Assembly: GCF_013410115.1 (NCBI RefSeq)
Contig: NZ_JACCCV010000001.1
Location: forward strand, 2,046,001-2,110,000
Reading direction: 5' to 3'
Origin: Tunturiibacter gelidiferens
Lineage (GTDB): Bacteria; Acidobacteriota; Terriglobia; Terriglobales; Acidobacteriaceae
Length of the DNA: 64,000 nt
Part shown: positions 7,441-16,080 of the stretch, piece after piece
Layout: the number at the start of each line of letters is the position of its first letter
Position numbering within the stretch: the first letter of the stretch is position 1
Program-made: the position numbers and the translations under genes
Notes under the pieces: model-generated
What the model saw: only the letters and a program-made list of their open reading frames with translations
The model's database searches: none
What the model was told of the DNA's origin: nothing

Positions 7441-8856
7441 GTGACGACGAGGATGATGACGGCGGTTGCGTTTGGGCGGGAGAACAAAGCACGGTTCGTC
7501 GAAGAGTTGAAGGCGCTGCTGCGGATTCCTTCGGTGTCTACGGCTCCTGAGCACGTGGGGGATGTGCGGCGTGCGGCGGAGTTTGTGGCGGCGGAGCTGA
7601 AGAGGATCGGGATGGAGAACGTTCGTCTGATTGAGACGACTACGTCGAAGCGGAAGGGGCATCCTCTAGTGTATGCGGACTGGCTGCATGCGGGGGCGGG
7701 AGCTGATGGAAAGGCTAAGCCTACGGTGCTTTGCTATGGTCACTACGATGTTCAGCCAGCGGAGCCTCTGGATGAGTGGAAGTCGCCGCCGTTTGAGCCG
7801 ACGGAGCGTGATGGGAACATCTATGCTCGCGGTGCGGTGGATGACAAGGGACAGATGTGGATGCATGTGAAGGCACTGGAGTCGTTGATGACGGCGGGCG
7901 GGGGGACGCTGCCGGTGAATGTGCGCGTGATTGTGGAGGGCGAAGAAGAGGTGGGCGGCGAGGGGATCGCTGCGTTTGTGCGTGAGCATGGAGATCAGCT
8001 GAAGGCAGATGTCGCGCTGGTGAGCGATACGGAGATGTTTGCGCCGGAGCTGCCGACGCTTTGCGTTGGGTTGCGCGGGATGATCTATACCGAGATCGAA
8101 GCACGCGGGGCGAAGACGGATCTGCATTCGGGGATGTATGGCGGAGCGGCTCCGAATCCTTTTGTCGCGCTGGCGCAGGTGATTGCGAAGTTGAAGGATG
8201 AGAACGGGAAGATTTTGATTCCGGGATTTTATGACGAGGTGCAGAAGCCGACGGCGGATGAGTTGAAGGCGTGGAAGGCGCTGCCTTTTGATGAAGAACA
8301 TTATCGGGCGACTGAGGTTGGGTCGAGCGTGCTGACGGGAGAGCCGGGGTTGAGTGTGCAGGAGCGGACGTGGGCGAGACCGACGCTTGATGTGCATGGA
8401 ATGCTGGGTGGGTTTATCGGAGTTGGTGCTAAGACTGTGATTCCCGCGAAGGCAGTGGCGAAGGTGAGCATGCGGCTGGTGCCGGATATGACGCCGGCGG
8501 CGAGCTTTGCGAAGTACAAGGCTTTTGTGGAGTCGATTGCGCCAAAAGGAGTTGCGTTGGAGGTGCGGTTGATTCATGCGGGCGATCCGATTGTGGTGAG
8601 CACGGACAACTCCTACGTGAAGGCCGCGACGGAGGCGATGCGCGAGGTGTTCGGGAAGGAGACGGTGTTTGTGCGCGGGGGCGGGTCGATTCCGATTGTG
8701 GGCGACTTTGTGCGGGAGCTGAAGGTGCCGACGGTGATGATGGGGTTTGGATTGCCTGATGACAACCTTCATGCGCCGAACGAGAAGTTTCATCTAGCGA
8801 ACTTTCATCGCGGAATCGAGTCGATTGTACGGTTTTTGAGTGGTGTGGGTGCCTGA
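7441..8856 (+). CDS. M20-family zinc dipeptidase
   Basis: A 471-residue metallopeptidase with the full M20 set: YGHYDVQP (zinc His and supporting Asp), ARGAVDDKGQ (bridging Asp), EGEEEVGGEG (general base and ligand Glu), SDTEMF (ligand Asp) and the C-terminal LHAPNE (ligand His). This is the cytosolic dipeptidase group related to PepV and CNDP. It should hydrolyse short peptides after import. The frame is open from 7360; I chose GTG 7441, which has GGGAG seven bases upstream and gives the normal family length. Its stop overlaps the mobA start (TGATG), so the two are translationally coupled. Confidence 0.88.
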   Translation: MTTRMMTAVAFGRENKARFVEELKALLRIPSVSTAPEHVGDVRRAAEFVAAELKRIGMENVRLIETTTSKRKGHPLVYADWLHAGAGADGKAKPTVLCYGHYDVQPAEPLDEWKSPPFEPTERDGNIYARGAVDDKGQMWMHVKALESLMTAGGGTLPVNVRVIVEGEEEVGGEGIAAFVREHGDQLKADVALVSDTEMFAPELPTLCVGLRGMIYTEIEARGAKTDLHSGMYGGAAPNPFVALAQVIAKLKDENGKILIPGFYDEVQKPTADELKAWKALPFDEEHYRATEVGSSVLTGEPGLSVQERTWARPTLDVHGMLGGFIGVGAKTVIPAKAVAKVSMRLVPDMTPAASFAKYKAFVESIAPKGVALEVRLIHAGDPIVVSTDNSYVKAATEAMREVFGKETVFVRGGGSIPIVGDFVRELKVPTVMMGFGLPDDNLHAPNEKFHLANFHRGIESIVRFLSGVGA

Positions 8857-9587
8857 TGGCTGGCCCGGTCGCGGATGAGGTTGGCGGCTATGTGCTGGCT
8901 GGTGGGAAGAGTTCGCGCATGGGAAGAGAAAAGGCTTTGCTGGAGCTGGCTGGGAAGCCGCTGGTACACCATGCGGTGAAGAAGCTGCGGCGGGTGTGCA
9001 TGGATGTGCGGATTTTGAGCAGTAACCCGGAACTGGCGGCGTACGCACGGATTCTTCCTGATCTGCACCCCGGTTGCGGGCCAATGGGAGGGATGGAGGC
9101 GGCGCTTGCTCATTCAGTCTTCCATTGGAACCTGTTCCTGCCGGTAGATATGCCGTTTCTTCCTTCGGCATTCTTGCACCACTGGGTTCGCAGAACGCTG
9201 ATTGAGGAGAAGAGGGGAGCGAGGCTGGTAATGTTTACGGTCGATGGCCTTGCGCAGCCCACGCTGGCGATGATTCACCGGGACGTCGCCCCATTTTTGA
9301 CGAGTGCGATAGAGCAAGGGGAGTTGAAGTTGTATCCGGTGCTGGAGCGTGCGGGCAGGGAACTGGCGGCGAAACATGGGGTCGTGCTCAGGATGACATT
9401 CCGCAATTTGCCATGGAACGATCACTCGACGTTTCGGGCCACGCCAAGCTTGCACGGTCCGGGGCGAGAAGACTGGATGGCAACGACGGAGTTCCAGCAG
9501 TCAGCGAAGCATCTCTGGTTTGCGAATCTGAATACTCCGGAGGAGTTTGAGGAGGCGGAGCGGCATGTCGATGCGTTGGATACTTAG
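8856..9587 (+). CDS. mobA: Molybdenum cofactor guanylyltransferase (MobA)
   Basis: A 243-residue nucleotidyltransferase. The GTP-binding loop is LAGGKSSRMGREKALLELAGKPL at the N-terminus and the metal-binding Asp is in LPVDMPFLP, both typical of MobA. It attaches GMP to molybdopterin to make the bis-MGD or MGD cofactor for molybdoenzymes. The protein is somewhat longer than E. coli MobA (about 194 residues) because of a C-terminal extension after residue 195 with no recognisable domain. It overlaps the dipeptidase stop by one base. No other moa/moe gene is in the window. Confidence 0.82.
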   Translation: MAGPVADEVGGYVLAGGKSSRMGREKALLELAGKPLVHHAVKKLRRVCMDVRILSSNPELAAYARILPDLHPGCGPMGGMEAALAHSVFHWNLFLPVDMPFLPSAFLHHWVRRTLIEEKRGARLVMFTVDGLAQPTLAMIHRDVAPFLTSAIEQGELKLYPVLERAGRELAAKHGVVLRMTFRNLPWNDHSTFRATPSLHGPGREDWMATTEFQQSAKHLWFANLNTPEEFEEAERHVDALDT

Positions 9588-9646
9588 CGGGGACCAATGG
9601 GTTAGGCTAGATTTGTGTCGTGATTTGGTTGGTGGGAGTCGCTGAG

Positions 9647-10567
9647 ATGGCAGAGCCGGATGACAAGATCGAGGAACAACAGCCTGAGGTGACCGCGGAT
9701 ACTCCGCTGATTGAGAGTGTTTCGGAGGACGTGTCTGCGGAGGTGGGTGATTTTATCCAGCAGGCGGCGGAGCAGAATGAGGCTGCCGCCGAGGCTGTCC
9801 CGGATGTGAAGAACAAGCCCGGGCCGTACATCTCGTTCGAGCATGTATATAAGTCGTTCGGCGAGTTTGTGGTGCTGGAGGATGTGAGCTTCTTTGTGCT
9901 GCCGGGGGAGACGCTGTGCATCCTGGGACGAAGCGGCGTGGGCAAGTCGGTCTCGCTGCAGATGCTGCTGGGTTTTTTGAAGCCTGACAAGGGGATGATC
10001 AAGGTTGCGGGTGAAAATATCTGCGGCTTCCGGGAAAAAGAGTTACAAGAGATTCGTCGGAAGGTGACGATGGTCTTTCAGAATGGAGCGCTGTTCGACT
10101 CGATTACGGTGGGAGAGAACGTTGCGTTTCCGATGCGTGAGCGCGGAGAGATGGCGGAAGACCAGATTCTGCAGGTAGTGAAGGGTTTGCTGGAGATGGT
10201 GGGTGTGGCGGGAATGGAAAGCCTGCTGCCATCTGACCTCTCGACAGGGATGAAGCGGTCCATTGCGATCGCGCGGGCGTTGGCGTCGCAGCCGGAGGCG
10301 GTGCTGTATGACGAGCCGACGACGATGGTTGATCCGCTGATGGCGCATCTTCTCGGAGATTTAATCGAACGGTTGAAGCAACAACTACATCTCACCAGCA
10401 TTGTGGTGACACACGACATGCGGCTGGCGAAGAAACTGGCGGACCGAGTGGTGTTTTTAAGCGCAGGTAAAGCGATTTTCTTTGGAACCATGGAAGAGAT
10501 GGAGCGCAGCCAGGATCCGATTCTTCAGGAGTTTTTGACGCTGGATGAGCTAGTTACCCCTGTCTGA
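9647..10567 (+). CDS. Mla/Ttg2A-type ABC transporter ATPase
   Basis: A 306-residue ATP-binding protein with an acidic N-terminal extension of about 55 residues before the nucleotide-binding domain. Walker A is GRSGVGKS, the Q-loop reads MVFQNGALFDSITVGENVAFP (diagnostic of the MlaF group), Walker B ends VLYDEP and the H-loop is VVTHDM. The ABC signature is LSTGMKRS rather than LSGGM, and the D-loop is TTMVDP rather than TxGLDP, both unusual. MlaF proteins power phospholipid or hydrophobic-substrate traffic between the membranes, but no permease (MlaE) or MCE-domain gene is adjacent. Start ATG 9647 has GGGAG upstream. Confidence 0.82.
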   Translation: MAEPDDKIEEQQPEVTADTPLIESVSEDVSAEVGDFIQQAAEQNEAAAEAVPDVKNKPGPYISFEHVYKSFGEFVVLEDVSFFVLPGETLCILGRSGVGKSVSLQMLLGFLKPDKGMIKVAGENICGFREKELQEIRRKVTMVFQNGALFDSITVGENVAFPMRERGEMAEDQILQVVKGLLEMVGVAGMESLLPSDLSTGMKRSIAIARALASQPEAVLYDEPTTMVDPLMAHLLGDLIERLKQQLHLTSIVVTHDMRLAKKLADRVVFLSAGKAIFFGTMEEMERSQDPILQEFLTLDELVTPV

Positions 10568-10823
10568 GTGCGCAACGTGAGGTAGGTTACAACCGAGTAA
10601 AGCGTCTCCCCTGAAGGTGTTAGACAGTTGCTGCCAAGTGTTGCCGTACCCTGTTGCCAAGCCCCTGCCTGAGACGTATGCTCCAGATAGTCTTCAATTT
10701 TTCTATATTGCCCGCATAACTGCTCGACTGGCGACTTTTTTTATCGACGGTATTCCTGAGCTTCAATTCAGGCATCCTACCGACTATAAGGCCCTGGGAT
10801 TATTGAGTTGAAAGGCGTTCGCT

Positions 10824-12338
10824 ATGGCGACACCGGATTATCTGCAGCAGGTCATCGTTTCAGAGAGAAAATACGCGGGGAACGGAAGGCGTGCGTCGAG
10901 GACCGACGGCGGAATCTTCCGCAGGCCGTCGATCACGAGCACGGTCTGGGCTTCCCTGGACCTGCTGACGGTGGTGATTGCGGCGGTGGCAGCTTTGAGG
11001 TTCCGCGTGGCGACGCCTGCCGATGTACCGACGCTGCATGTGCTCCCGCATCTGATCAAATCTTCTCCAAATCTTCTGTTTTTTTATATTGGCTGGTATG
11101 GAATCTGCCTGATCTTCCTTACGCGTTCGTATGGGCTGTATGGGACGATTCAGCACCATAGCGGATTGCATGAACAGAGGATGACGATTCAGGCTTCGCT
11201 GACCTCAGGGCTGCTTTTGTGTGGGACGCTGTACCTGTCGAGTGGAGAGGCGATCTCGCGAATCGTGGTTGGACTGATGGTGGTGTTTACGACGGCGCTG
11301 CTGTGCGTGCGGCGCGCGTTGTGGCGGAGGATGGTCTATCGGCGATTCCGGGCGGGGATCGAGACGCGGAATGTTTTGATCGTGGGCGCGGGTCGGGTGG
11401 GGCATGCGCTGAGAAATCATATCGACACGCTGCAGCATCTGGGATTCCGATTCAAGGGCTTTGTTGCGCTGACCGAACGTGAGGCGGAGTCCGGTAATGC
11501 AGATGTGATCGGCGATGCGAGGAACTGCCTGTCGCTGGCTCGATCGTTGTTTGTGGACGAGATCTTCTTTTCTGTTCCGGCCGAAGAGAAGATGGTGATC
11601 AGCATGGTGGAAGAGGCTCGGATTGTCGGCATTGATGTTCGTGTGGTTCCGGATATGTACGACGGCCTGGCGTGGAATGCGAAGGTTGAATATGTCGGTC
11701 AGTTTCCGACGATTCCACTGCACCGCAGGGACTTTCCGATCGGTGGATTTTTGCTGAAGCGCGTGCTTGATACGACGGTTTCCTTGATTGGGCTGGCATT
11801 GACTGCGCCGGTGATGCTGGCGATTGCGATCGCGATTCGGCTGGACTCTCCTGGGCCGATCTTTTATAAGGCGCAGAGGATTGGCCGGAAGGGCCGCGCG
11901 TTCTCCTGCTACAAGTTCCGGACGATGGTGCAGAATGCGGACAAGCTGAAGGCTGATCTGGAGCATATGAACGAGCGCGATAGTGTGCTGTTCAAGATCA
12001 AGAAAGATCCTCGGATTACAAAGGTGGGCAGAGTGTTGCGGAAGTACTCGCTCGATGAGCTACCGCAGTTTTATAACGTTCTGAAGGGTGATATGAGTCT
12101 GGTAGGGCCGCGGCCTCCGATGGCGGCTGAGGTGGAGCAGTACGACCTTGCGCATCTGCGGCGGCTGGATGTGTTGCCGGGCATTACCGGGCTGTGGCAG
12201 GTGGAGGCTCGGCAGGACCCGTCGTTCGACAGCTATATCTCGCTGGACACGGCGTATGTGGAGAACTGGAGTCTGATCATGGATCTTCGGATTCTGGCGC
12301 GTACGGTGGGCGTGGTGTTGAGCGGGACAGGCTCCTAA
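10824..12338 (+). CDS. Polyprenyl-phosphate sugar phosphotransferase (WbaP/WcaJ-type)
   Basis: A 504-residue enzyme with an N-terminal membrane part of about four or five helices (residues 35-165), a nucleotide-binding-like middle domain beginning NVLIVGAGRVGHAL, another helix (VLDTTVSLIGLALTAPVMLA) and the C-terminal catalytic domain. That domain shows SPGPIFYKAQRIGRKG, CYKFRTM, KYSLDELPQFYNV and GDMSLVGPRPPM, the conserved blocks of phosphoglycosyl transferases. It should transfer a hexose-1-phosphate from a nucleotide sugar to undecaprenyl phosphate, starting exopolysaccharide assembly. No other polysaccharide genes are adjacent; nadE follows 16 bases downstream. Confidence 0.9.
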   Translation: MATPDYLQQVIVSERKYAGNGRRASRTDGGIFRRPSITSTVWASLDLLTVVIAAVAALRFRVATPADVPTLHVLPHLIKSSPNLLFFYIGWYGICLIFLTRSYGLYGTIQHHSGLHEQRMTIQASLTSGLLLCGTLYLSSGEAISRIVVGLMVVFTTALLCVRRALWRRMVYRRFRAGIETRNVLIVGAGRVGHALRNHIDTLQHLGFRFKGFVALTEREAESGNADVIGDARNCLSLARSLFVDEIFFSVPAEEKMVISMVEEARIVGIDVRVVPDMYDGLAWNAKVEYVGQFPTIPLHRRDFPIGGFLLKRVLDTTVSLIGLALTAPVMLAIAIAIRLDSPGPIFYKAQRIGRKGRAFSCYKFRTMVQNADKLKADLEHMNERDSVLFKIKKDPRITKVGRVLRKYSLDELPQFYNVLKGDMSLVGPRPPMAAEVEQYDLAHLRRLDVLPGITGLWQVEARQDPSFDSYISLDTAYVENWSLIMDLRILARTVGVVLSGTGS

Positions 12339-12354
12339 GCGGTAGACTTGAAGG

Positions 12355-14034
12355 GTGAAGATAGCGCTTGCCCAGATCAACCCGACGGTGGGGGACTTCG
12401 CCGGGAATGCGAAGAAGATTCTTGAATATGCGACTCGTGCCGACACTTTAGGCGTGGGTCTTGTGGTGTTTCCGGAACTTGCGGTGTGTGGGTATCCGCC
12501 GGCCGATCTTTTGGAGAAAGCTTCGTTCGTTGCGAGGGCAGAGCAGGTGGTGGCTGAGCTTGCAGGCTGGACCGCAACTGCGGGTCGACCGGCGATTCTA
12601 TGCGGGACGGTGATGGCTACCAAGGCCAGCGTGGGCAAGCAGGTAAGGAATGTCGCGGCACTGCTGGATGGGGGCAGGGTGAGCTTCGTGCAGCAAAAGA
12701 TGCTGCTGCCGTTTTACGACGTCTTCGACGAGCAGAGATACTTTGAGCCGGCCGCGGAGCAGACGCTGGTCTGTGTCGGCGGTGAGCCGCTGGCGATTAC
12801 GATCTGCGAGGATGCCTGGAACGACAAGGGATTCTGGCCGCGGCAGATGTATCCGGTCGATCCGGTTGAGAAGCTGATGGGGCGGTGGGAGTCGCAGCCG
12901 AAGGAGCTGGCGGGACAGCAGCGGGTGATCTTGAATATCTCGGCGTCGCCTTATTGGCAGGGAAAACCGCAGGTGCGGCAGAACATGCTGGCTGCGCTGG
13001 CGCGGCGGCATCATGCGTTTGTGGCGATGACGAACCAGGTGGGCGGGAACGACAGCCTGGTGTTTGATGGCTCGTCGCTGGTGATTCGGCCGGACGGTCA
13101 TGTAGTGGCGCGGGCGGCTTCGTTTGCTGAGGATCTGGTGGTCTTCGATACACGGGATGGCGAGGCGATCGCGGCTGCGACTCAGGTAGACGAGGTCGCT
13201 GCGATGTGGAGTGCGCTGGTGCTGGGCACGCGGGACTATGTGAGGAAGTGCGGGTTCAGCAAGGCTCTGGTGGGGTTGAGTGGGGGGATTGATTCGGCGC
13301 TGGTGGCGGCGATTGCGGTGGAGGCTCTTGGGAAGGAGAACGTGATCGGTGTGGGGATGCCGACGGAGTACTCGTCGCTAGGCTCGATTGACGATGCGCG
13401 GAAGCTGGCGAAGAACCTGGGGGTGAGGTTTGAGCTGCTGCCGATCCATGATGTGTTTGCGCAGTTTCAGCATGTGCTGCAGCCGCTGTTTGCAGGGACA
13501 CCGTTTGGGCTTGCGGAGGAGAATTTGCAGCCGCGGATTCGTGGGACGCTGCTGATGGCATTGTCGAACAAGTTTGGTGCGCTGGTGTTGACGACGGGGA
13601 ATAAGAGCGAGATGTCGACCGGCTACTGCACGCTGTATGGCGATATGGTGGGCGCGCTGGCCGTGATTGGCGATGTGATGAAGATGCGGGTGTATGCGCT
13701 GAGCCGGTATGTGAATCGCGTGAAGGAAGTTATACCGTGGGCGACGATCTCGAAGCCGCCTTCGGCGGAGTTGCGGCCGGAGCAGCGGGACACGGACTCG
13801 CTGCCGCCGTATGAGGTGCTGGATCCCATTCTGGAGGCATATGTGGAGCGATATTGCTCAGCGGAGCAGATTGCCGAGGAGCAGGGAGTGGACGTGGCAC
13901 TGGTGAGGTCGGTGTTGCAGCTGGTGGAGAAGAGCGAGTATAAGCGGCAGCAGGCGGCTCCGGTGTTGAAAGTTACGAGAAAGTCGTTCGGAATGGGGCG
14001 TCGGTTTCCCATTGCGGTCAAGGTTCAGGTGTAA
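12355..14034 (+). CDS. nadE: Glutamine-dependent NAD+ synthetase
   Basis: A 559-residue two-domain enzyme beginning with GTG. The N-terminal nitrilase-like glutaminase domain shows the Glu of FPELAVCGYPP, the Lys of KMLLPFYDVFDE and the Cys of ICEDAW. The C-terminal synthetase domain has the P-loop-like LSGGIDSALVAAIAVEALG and TGNKSEMSTGYCTLYGD. It amidates nicotinic acid adenine dinucleotide to NAD+ with glutamine as nitrogen donor. Length matches bacterial glutamine-dependent NadE (540-570). It lies just after the sugar transferase gene, probably as an operon by position only. Confidence 0.95.
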   Translation: MKIALAQINPTVGDFAGNAKKILEYATRADTLGVGLVVFPELAVCGYPPADLLEKASFVARAEQVVAELAGWTATAGRPAILCGTVMATKASVGKQVRNVAALLDGGRVSFVQQKMLLPFYDVFDEQRYFEPAAEQTLVCVGGEPLAITICEDAWNDKGFWPRQMYPVDPVEKLMGRWESQPKELAGQQRVILNISASPYWQGKPQVRQNMLAALARRHHAFVAMTNQVGGNDSLVFDGSSLVIRPDGHVVARAASFAEDLVVFDTRDGEAIAAATQVDEVAAMWSALVLGTRDYVRKCGFSKALVGLSGGIDSALVAAIAVEALGKENVIGVGMPTEYSSLGSIDDARKLAKNLGVRFELLPIHDVFAQFQHVLQPLFAGTPFGLAEENLQPRIRGTLLMALSNKFGALVLTTGNKSEMSTGYCTLYGDMVGALAVIGDVMKMRVYALSRYVNRVKEVIPWATISKPPSAELRPEQRDTDSLPPYEVLDPILEAYVERYCSAEQIAEEQGVDVALVRSVLQLVEKSEYKRQQAAPVLKVTRKSFGMGRRFPIAVKVQV

Positions 14035-14066
14035 TAGAGGAGCTGCGCGGATAGCGACGGCGAAGG

Positions 14067-15158
14067 ATGGTGTCTTTGAAGATTTCGAATTGGATGTTGG
14101 CGGGATTGGTGACGGCTCTCAGCGTTACGGCAGCGGCGGGAGCACAGACGTCAGCGGGTGCGGGAGCGCAGACTGCTCCTGCGGCGCAGACTGCTCCTGC
14201 GGCACAGAAGCCTGGAGCTCCTTTACAGCTGCAGAGTCTGGGGCAGGATACGAAGGCGGATCCGTTTCCTCCTGTGAATCAGAAGTACTTTACGGCGTCT
14301 ACGCCCACGGTGGATACGGTCAATGCGTTTTTGAAGGCCCTGTGGGGATATGACCCGAACCGGATCTGGCGGGTCGAGGCGATCCAGTCCACCACGGCGC
14401 CGAGTGTGAGTAAGGTGATTGTGTTTGTCACGGACAAGACAGCCAATGCGAAGGTGCAGCCTACGGCGTTTTTTGTGATGCCGGATGGCAAGCATGCGGT
14501 CGCGGGCGACGCGGTGGTACCGTTCGGCGCGACTCCGTTTGCTGATCTGCGTAAGACGCTGCAGGCTCGCGCAGACGGTGCGACGCGCGGCGCGACCAGC
14601 AAGGATCTTTTGCTGGTTGAGTTTGCAGATCTGCAGTGCCCGCATTGCAAAGAGGCGCAGTCGACGATGGAGCAGTTGGTGAAGGACTTCCCGAACGCAC
14701 GCGTGGTGTACCAGAGCTATCCGCTGGTGGATCTGCACCCGTTCGCGTTCAAGGCGGCGGCGTATGGGTATTGCGTGCAGAAGCAGAAGAACGATGCCTA
14801 CTTTGTCTACTCTGCCGGGGTGTTTGATACCCAAGGCGCTTTGACTCCTGAAACTGGGGATCAGACGTTGAAGAATGCAGTGACTAAGGCTGGATTGGAT
14901 CCGGCGGCGATCGACGCGTGCGCGGCGACTCAGCCGATCAAGGACCAGGTGAATGCTTCGATCAAACTGGCGCAGGACATCGATGTCGAACAGACTCCGA
15001 TGCTTGCGGTGAACGGGCATCTGCTGCCGTTGGCCGGGATTCCATACGAGACGCTAAAGACGATCATCTCGTACCAGGCGTCGCTCGACGGCGTGAGCAC
15101 GGGAGCGACTGGGGCGGCTGTGGGTAGCAGTTCGAATCCTCCGACTCTGGGTAAGTAA
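14067..15158 (+). CDS. DsbA-like periplasmic thioredoxin-fold protein
   Basis: A 363-residue exported protein. The signal peptide (residues 1-26) is followed by an Ala/Gln/Pro-rich linker containing a short tandem repeat (AQTAPA, twice) and an unassigned domain (about 70-165). The thioredoxin-fold domain starts at LLLVEFADLQ with the active site CPHC at residues 191-194 and the cis-Pro segment EQTPMLAVNG near the end. This is the DSBA-like group (thioredoxin_4) that oxidises or isomerises protein thiols outside the cytoplasm. No membrane partner is adjacent, though a dsbD-like gene lies at the right edge of the window. Confidence 0.85.
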   Translation: MVSLKISNWMLAGLVTALSVTAAAGAQTSAGAGAQTAPAAQTAPAAQKPGAPLQLQSLGQDTKADPFPPVNQKYFTASTPTVDTVNAFLKALWGYDPNRIWRVEAIQSTTAPSVSKVIVFVTDKTANAKVQPTAFFVMPDGKHAVAGDAVVPFGATPFADLRKTLQARADGATRGATSKDLLLVEFADLQCPHCKEAQSTMEQLVKDFPNARVVYQSYPLVDLHPFAFKAAAYGYCVQKQKNDAYFVYSAGVFDTQGALTPETGDQTLKNAVTKAGLDPAAIDACAATQPIKDQVNASIKLAQDIDVEQTPMLAVNGHLLPLAGIPYETLKTIISYQASLDGVSTGATGAAVGSSSNPPTLGK

Positions 15159-15197
15159 CGAGTCCAGGTCTCCGTTTGTTGGAGTAATTCAATCAGA

Positions 15198-15227
15198 AGC
15201 CTCGGTCACTACGACCGGGGCTTTTTA
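15198..15227 (+). terminator. Rho-independent terminator after the DsbA-like gene
   Basis: A 10-base stem (15198-15207 with 15213-15222, one G:U pair), a 5-base loop ACTAC and a T run. It ends the plus-strand series before the convergent ctaB group. Confidence 0.85.
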
Positions 15228-15246
15228 TTGCGCGAAGTTGGAAGTG

Positions 15247-15504
15247 TTAGCGGCGGCGGTCGCCGATGAGTTTGACTGCCGCCAGAAGAAGCGTGAGGAA
15301 GCCGGTGGGGAGACAGCCCATTGCGAGCATCAGGGAGAGCCATCCGAGGTTGGTGTGGGGGCCTTGATGGCGGGTAATGCCGCCGAAGCTGGTAAAGATG
15401 AGTGCGGCTGCGACGACTCCGGTGCCGAAGATAAGGAGGCCGGTTCGGAGGAGCTTGCTGGTGTCTGGCTGCATAAGAGTCGTGCTTGGAGTTTGCGGTT
15501 TCAA
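15247..15504 (-). CDS. Small two-helix membrane protein
   Basis: An 85-residue protein with two hydrophobic segments (about residues 20-41 and 53-78) and a short charged tail. No family is recognised. It starts 8 bases after the DUF420 gene stop and is the last gene of the ctaB-DUF420 transcript, so a part in cytochrome oxidase biogenesis is possible but only by position. ATG at 15474 is an alternative start. Confidence 0.55.
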   Translation of the reverse strand: MKPQTPSTTLMQPDTSKLLRTGLLIFGTGVVAAALIFTSFGGITRHQGPHTNLGWLSLMLAMGCLPTGFLTLLLAAVKLIGDRRR

Positions 15505-15512
15505 TGACTGAT

Positions 15513-16076
15513 TTATCGGTATGCGGCAAGCATCGCGTACACGATGACTCCGGAGACCGAGACGTAGAGCCAGATGGGATAGGTCCAGCGGGCGAGGCGG
15601 CGATGTGCGGGGAAGCGGCCGGTGAGGGACAGGAAGAAGGTGATCAGGATCATGGGCAGGCAGATGATCGCGAGCAGAATGTGCGGCGTCAGCAGGATCC
15701 AGAGATAGATGAAGCGCGCTGTGGGATAGGCCTTGGGAAAGAGCATGTCGCCGTGGAGGACATGGTTGGCGATATAGGCGACTAGAAAGACGCTAGACAC
15801 GATGAAGGCGCCGAACATGCTGTTGCGGTGGGCTGTGATCTGGCGACGACGGATGAAGCGATATCCGATGACGAGGAAGACAGCGCACAGGGCGTTCAGG
15901 ATGGCGTCGAGCGCAGGAAGGAAGGCCAGGTGAGTGCCTGCTACGTCGACCGGAGGGTGATAGTAGACAAGCCATGCGAGAAAGAGCGATGCAACAGCGC
16001 TGACGGCGATGATCGAAGCGATGACGGAGGGCGGGGTGCGGTATTCAGGGCTGATTTGTTGTGTGGAGAAAGGCAT
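15513..16076 (-). CDS. DUF420 membrane protein (CtaM-like)
   Basis: A 187-residue inner-membrane protein with about five helices. Conserved polar residues characteristic of DUF420 are visible in NALCAVFLVIGYRFIRRRQITAHRNSMF, in ANHVLHGD and in WILLTPHILLAI, and the His residues could be heme or copper related. DUF420 members (YozB/CtaM in Bacillus and Staphylococcus) are needed for heme-copper oxidase activity. The gene begins 4 bases after the ctaB stop, which fits that role because CtaB makes heme O for the same oxidases. Confidence 0.85.
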   Translation of the reverse strand: MPFSTQQISPEYRTPPSVIASIIAVSAVASLFLAWLVYYHPPVDVAGTHLAFLPALDAILNALCAVFLVIGYRFIRRRQITAHRNSMFGAFIVSSVFLVAYIANHVLHGDMLFPKAYPTARFIYLWILLTPHILLAIICLPMILITFFLSLTGRFPAHRRLARWTYPIWLYVSVSGVIVYAMLAAYR

Positions 16077-16080
16077 AGGT

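Noticed and set aside
7666..8793. Long minus-strand frame opposite the dipeptidase gene (375 codons).
   Set aside because: Composition is Arg/His/Leu-rich, typical of antisense frames in GC-rich DNA, and the plus-strand protein carries every M20 motif.
10617..10811. A 64-codon plus-strand frame before the sugar transferase gene.
   Set aside because: It has no ribosome site or domain and lies in what looks like a promoter region.
14150..14215. Short tandem repeat in the DsbA-like gene linker as a possible phase-variable site.
   Set aside because: The repeat unit is 18 bases and in frame, only two copies, so it would not switch reading frame and simply encodes a flexible linker.
15126..15145. 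tRNA T-loop-like GCAGTTCGAATCC near the end of the DsbA-like gene.
   Set aside because: No acceptor, D or anticodon stems can be folded around it and it is in frame within coding sequence.
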